Assembly: GCA_000802095.1 (NCBI GenBank)
Contig: JUEB01000011.1
Span: 1-64,000 of the forward strand
Direction of reading: 5' to 3'
DNA: 64,000 bases
DNA from: Peptococcaceae bacterium BICA1-7
Lineage (GTDB): Bacteria > Bacillota > Desulfotomaculia > Desulfotomaculales > Desulfocucumaceae
This document shows positions 61,945-64,000 of this stretch, piece after piece. The first letter of the stretch is position 1. Every line of letters begins with the position of its first letter. The notes beneath the pieces were generated by a model that ran no database searches, had not been told where the DNA came from, and was given only the letters and a program-made list of their open reading frames with translations. The translations under genes were made by a program, and so were the position numbers.

Positions 61945-63446
61945 GCAGTACCCGCCTTTTTCCGTGGTGGTTTTTTTGATTTTTTATCCACGTTTGATTT
62001 ACGTTCCGCTCTTATTTTTTCGAGATGAACACTGGCGGGTTCATCGTTTGGGTCTTGGGGTATTAATTTACCCTCGAAAGCACGTTTTAGAATGGCTTGG
62101 CGAAGCCGGGAGGAGCGTTGTATGCTTTTATCAATTAATTCTTCAATATTACTCACGAGTGATAACCTTTCTGTTATAATTTCCAAGATTTGTTTTTGTT
62201 CATTTAAAGGACAAAATGGTATTGGCATTTCTCGGATATCTGTTCCCGAAATACCCGTCTGTCCAGCCGTTGTTCTTGCACGACTTACCATATGTTTACG
62301 AGAGAAACCATTATTACTAGCAAATTCTACATAGGAAGAAATTGGATATCCCAAAAGGACTTTTATACGAATCAGCTTATCAGGATGAAGTGTTGGATGT
62401 ATGCAATTACGCACCATTCCGCAAACCCCTAACAACTCAATGCTTCCGTTATATCGAGTAAATAAAAGGTCTCCGTCCTCAATAAAAAAACTCTTTATAT
62501 CATCATTTGGATAATCATAATACCTAACCTCATTTAGATTAACGTACATAGGTCGAACGGCATTGATTCTAAGTATTCGATAACCAGGAGGTACTTGATT
62601 TGGTTTCTTTGATAAACCATTATGCAGATAAAAAGCTATTTGGTCTATTGTTGCCCAACACCAATCTTCCGGCAATGTCGGTAGATTTGTTGTATCAGGC
62701 TTAACTGGTTCCTTATATTTATCTCTCCAGCCCTTCGGAGGAGTCTGCCCTTTATCAGCAAACTTTTTTAGTTGTTCTTCTTCCCACTTTCTGCGACGCT
62801 CAGTAAGAGTACGCTCCAATAATTTTGGAGCCGGTTCTCTCGGAGGATTCTTTGCACGCCACTCTTCCGTTAATTTACCCTCGACAGCGGCTTTTAATAT
62901 AGATGCACGGTAACGTTTAAGATTGGCTTTCGCACGTTCCAAGGCATTAATGCCTGCATTTAGAAGAGAAAACAATTCCTCAATCTTAGAAACAATACGA
63001 TGTTGTTCTTGCATTGGAGCAATTGGAACGAAAGATTCTTTTAAAAACCTAAAATGTCTACTATACCCTTTATCAGGTAGTCTAATTGCATTAAGTGCCC
63101 AATAAACAAACTTTGAATTAAAGTGTGGTACAACAAGAACCTTCACTCCATCTGCACCTTGTATAAAATGGAAATCAACATATTTCAGACATTTTGTATG
63201 GTCCCCAAAAATTATAAAAGGTGGTGTCATTTGATGTAACAAACCATCATCATTTGAGTAACCAGAGATAAATTCTGCCCCCTGGTCAATAACTGGATAT
63301 AATCCTGTTCTCTCGTAATCCTTTTGTTGTAGTTTCCTTTTATTGTCGGTAACATTAATACAAACATCTACGAATTTACACCATGACCAGGAATTTGGTA
63401 AATTTTTAAACGACCAAGAACCTCTTTCAATAATTTTCTCCTTCAC
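61941..63446 (-). CDS. hsdS: Type I RM specificity subunit
   Basis: 501 residues with two target-recognition domains (about 10-150 and 260-430), each followed by a conserved helical spacer (RIVSKIEELFSLLNAGINAL, then KQILEIITERLSLVSNIEEL), the normal HsdS pseudo-symmetry. The two LRQAILKRAFEGKL/YRASILKAAVEGKL repeats mark the spacer ends. The C-terminus is basic (KKSKKPPRKKAG). It overlaps hsdR and the DUF429 gene by four bases each. Confidence 0.95.
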   Translation of the reverse strand: MKEKIIERGSWSFKNLPNSWSWCKFVDVCINVTDNKRKLQQKDYERTGLYPVIDQGAEFISGYSNDDGLLHQMTPPFIIFGDHTKCLKYVDFHFIQGADGVKVLVVPHFNSKFVYWALNAIRLPDKGYSRHFRFLKESFVPIAPMQEQHRIVSKIEELFSLLNAGINALERAKANLKRYRASILKAAVEGKLTEEWRAKNPPREPAPKLLERTLTERRRKWEEEQLKKFADKGQTPPKGWRDKYKEPVKPDTTNLPTLPEDWCWATIDQIAFYLHNGLSKKPNQVPPGYRILRINAVRPMYVNLNEVRYYDYPNDDIKSFFIEDGDLLFTRYNGSIELLGVCGMVRNCIHPTLHPDKLIRIKVLLGYPISSYVEFASNNGFSRKHMVSRARTTAGQTGISGTDIREMPIPFCPLNEQKQILEIITERLSLVSNIEELIDKSIQRSSRLRQAILKRAFEGKLIPQDPNDEPASVHLEKIRAERKSNVDKKSKKPPRKKAGTA

Positions 63447-64000
63447 GCTACTAACCTCTCATTAAGCTCGTAAATAATTGTCATCAATTTTTCTCCAAAC
63501 ACCTGATACACCTTTCCTAGACCACCCATCTGATTAAACGGAACTTCTTCAAAATCATCCTGGTCAATACTAAGACTATTTGCAATATGGTCTTTAATAG
63601 CATCGAGCCACTTACGCTGTTCAGGTGTAAAAACGTTACCCAACATCTCTTGCTCTGTCAACCACTGCTGATACTGCCCCTCAATGGTCATCGCAACCGG
63701 AACCAATGGTTGTACAGGGTCAATAGCATGACGAACAATGGCAATAAGGTCCACCAGTGACTTACCGCCCCTGCCTTTAACCTTGTCAGGCTCTATTGCC
63801 TCATATAGTCTCCAAAGATGCTGTTCAGGTTGTCTTATAGAAAGGTTCCGCTCAATTGCATTAGCCAGTTCCTTCACGTGTCGGTAACGAAGTCCTGCCC
63901 TGTATGGTCGGCTGTATAAAATCTTAATAGCCTCAATCTCGTCTTTGTTTTCTTCAATAAATTTACGAAAATCAGCCAATACAGAATGTGCCTTTTCCTT
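63443..64000 (-). CDS. hsdR: Type I restriction endonuclease subunit, C-terminal part (cut by window edge)
   Basis: 185 codons visible, matching the EcoEI_R_C domain (DFRKFIEENKDEIEAIKILY, KGRGGKSLVDLIAIVRHAID, NQMGGLGKVYQVFGEKLMTI). The frame stays open to the right edge, so the helicase and nuclease domains lie outside. An internal TTG (63979) is not the start. It overlaps hsdS by four bases; order on this strand is hsdR-hsdS-DUF429-hsdM. Confidence 0.92.
   Translation of the reverse strand, partial: KEKAHSVLADFRKFIEENKDEIEAIKILYSRPYRAGLRYRHVKELANAIERNLSIRQPEQHLWRLYEAIEPDKVKGRGGKSLVDLIAIVRHAIDPVQPLVPVAMTIEGQYQQWLTEQEMLGNVFTPEQRKWLDAIKDHIANSLSIDQDDFEEVPFNQMGGLGKVYQVFGEKLMTIIYELNERLVA

Noticed and set aside
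1-64000. CRISPR array
   Set aside because: The only tandem repeats (295-bp unit, CAGAAT and ATTTCAG simple runs) lack regular short repeat-spacer structure, and no cas genes are present; the TM0106 nuclease is only Cas4-like.

Overview
The window comes from a spore-forming anaerobic Firmicute, most likely a Desulfotomaculum/Pelotomaculum-type Peptococcaceae member. The evidence is a tricistronic gerA-gerB-gerC germination operon, strong AGGAGG-type ribosome binding sites, a T-box leader, ETF-linked flavoenzymes, acyl-CoA genes behind a sigma-54 promoter, ferredoxin-like proteins and an Acr3/ArsP arsenic regulon. No rRNA gene and no complete tRNA gene is present. Assignment to a genus is an inference.

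Layout. 0-3 kb: alanine dehydrogenase and its probable GntR/HutC regulator, then a second GntR (FCD) regulator. 3.0-9.4 kb: a dimethylglycine/sarcosine dehydrogenase-like flavoprotein with ETF beta and alpha, surrounded by three copies of a structured RNA that resembles HEARO / IscB omega-RNA, with helices that covary between copies. 9.5-11.9 kb: small accessory genes, a broken toxin-antitoxin pair, two HTH regulators sharing ATTACG-N7-CGTAAT operators, and an unassigned structured RNA. 12.2-17.1 kb: one AT-rich 1642-residue protein with an N-terminal P-loop NTPase, a long helical middle and a C-terminal PLD-like domain, a strong candidate for a defence protein. 17.1-23.8 kb: IS3-family remnants, a RAYT (HUH) transposase with its REP-like ends and many scattered REP remnants, a MEDS histidine kinase, a DUF429 protein, a HigBA pair and a 295-bp tandem duplication. 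23.8-28.1 kb: ger operon. 28.5-35.8 kb: a CBS-PAS-sigma-54 activator facing thiolase, 3-hydroxyacyl-CoA dehydrogenase, acyl-CoA dehydrogenase and acyl-CoA ligase behind a -24/-12 promoter. 36.5-41.5 kb: LysM-Cu/Zn SOD fusion, arsenic regulon, phosphoesterase. 41.6-44.6 kb: a TIM-barrel/acyl-CoA ligase fusion controlled by a T-box. 44.7-50 kb: VOC protein, MFS transporter, Fe-S proteins and a PurF-like protein without its catalytic cysteine. 50.2-52.05 kb: an AraC-GyrI regulator fused in frame to a truncated IS3 transposase.

52.2-64 kb looks like an integrated island. It starts at the displaced 3' half of a tRNA-Leu(GAG), which keeps its CCA end and terminator, and runs off the right edge. It carries an operon of a single-TM protein plus two 32-residue paralogous peptides ending in a glycine-rich GGxGGT tail, then Mrr, GNAT, OLD-type ATPase/nuclease, a TM0106-type RecB-like nuclease, a zinc-finger protein and a type I restriction-modification operon (hsdM, DUF429 RNase H-like protein, hsdS, hsdR) in which the DUF429 gene is translationally coupled to hsdS.

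The items I consider most likely to be undescribed are the paired glycine-tail peptides with their membrane partner (52.97-54.08 kb), the P-loop/PLD giant protein (12.2-17.1 kb), the stand-alone HEARO-like RNAs, and the DUF429-containing type I RM operon.
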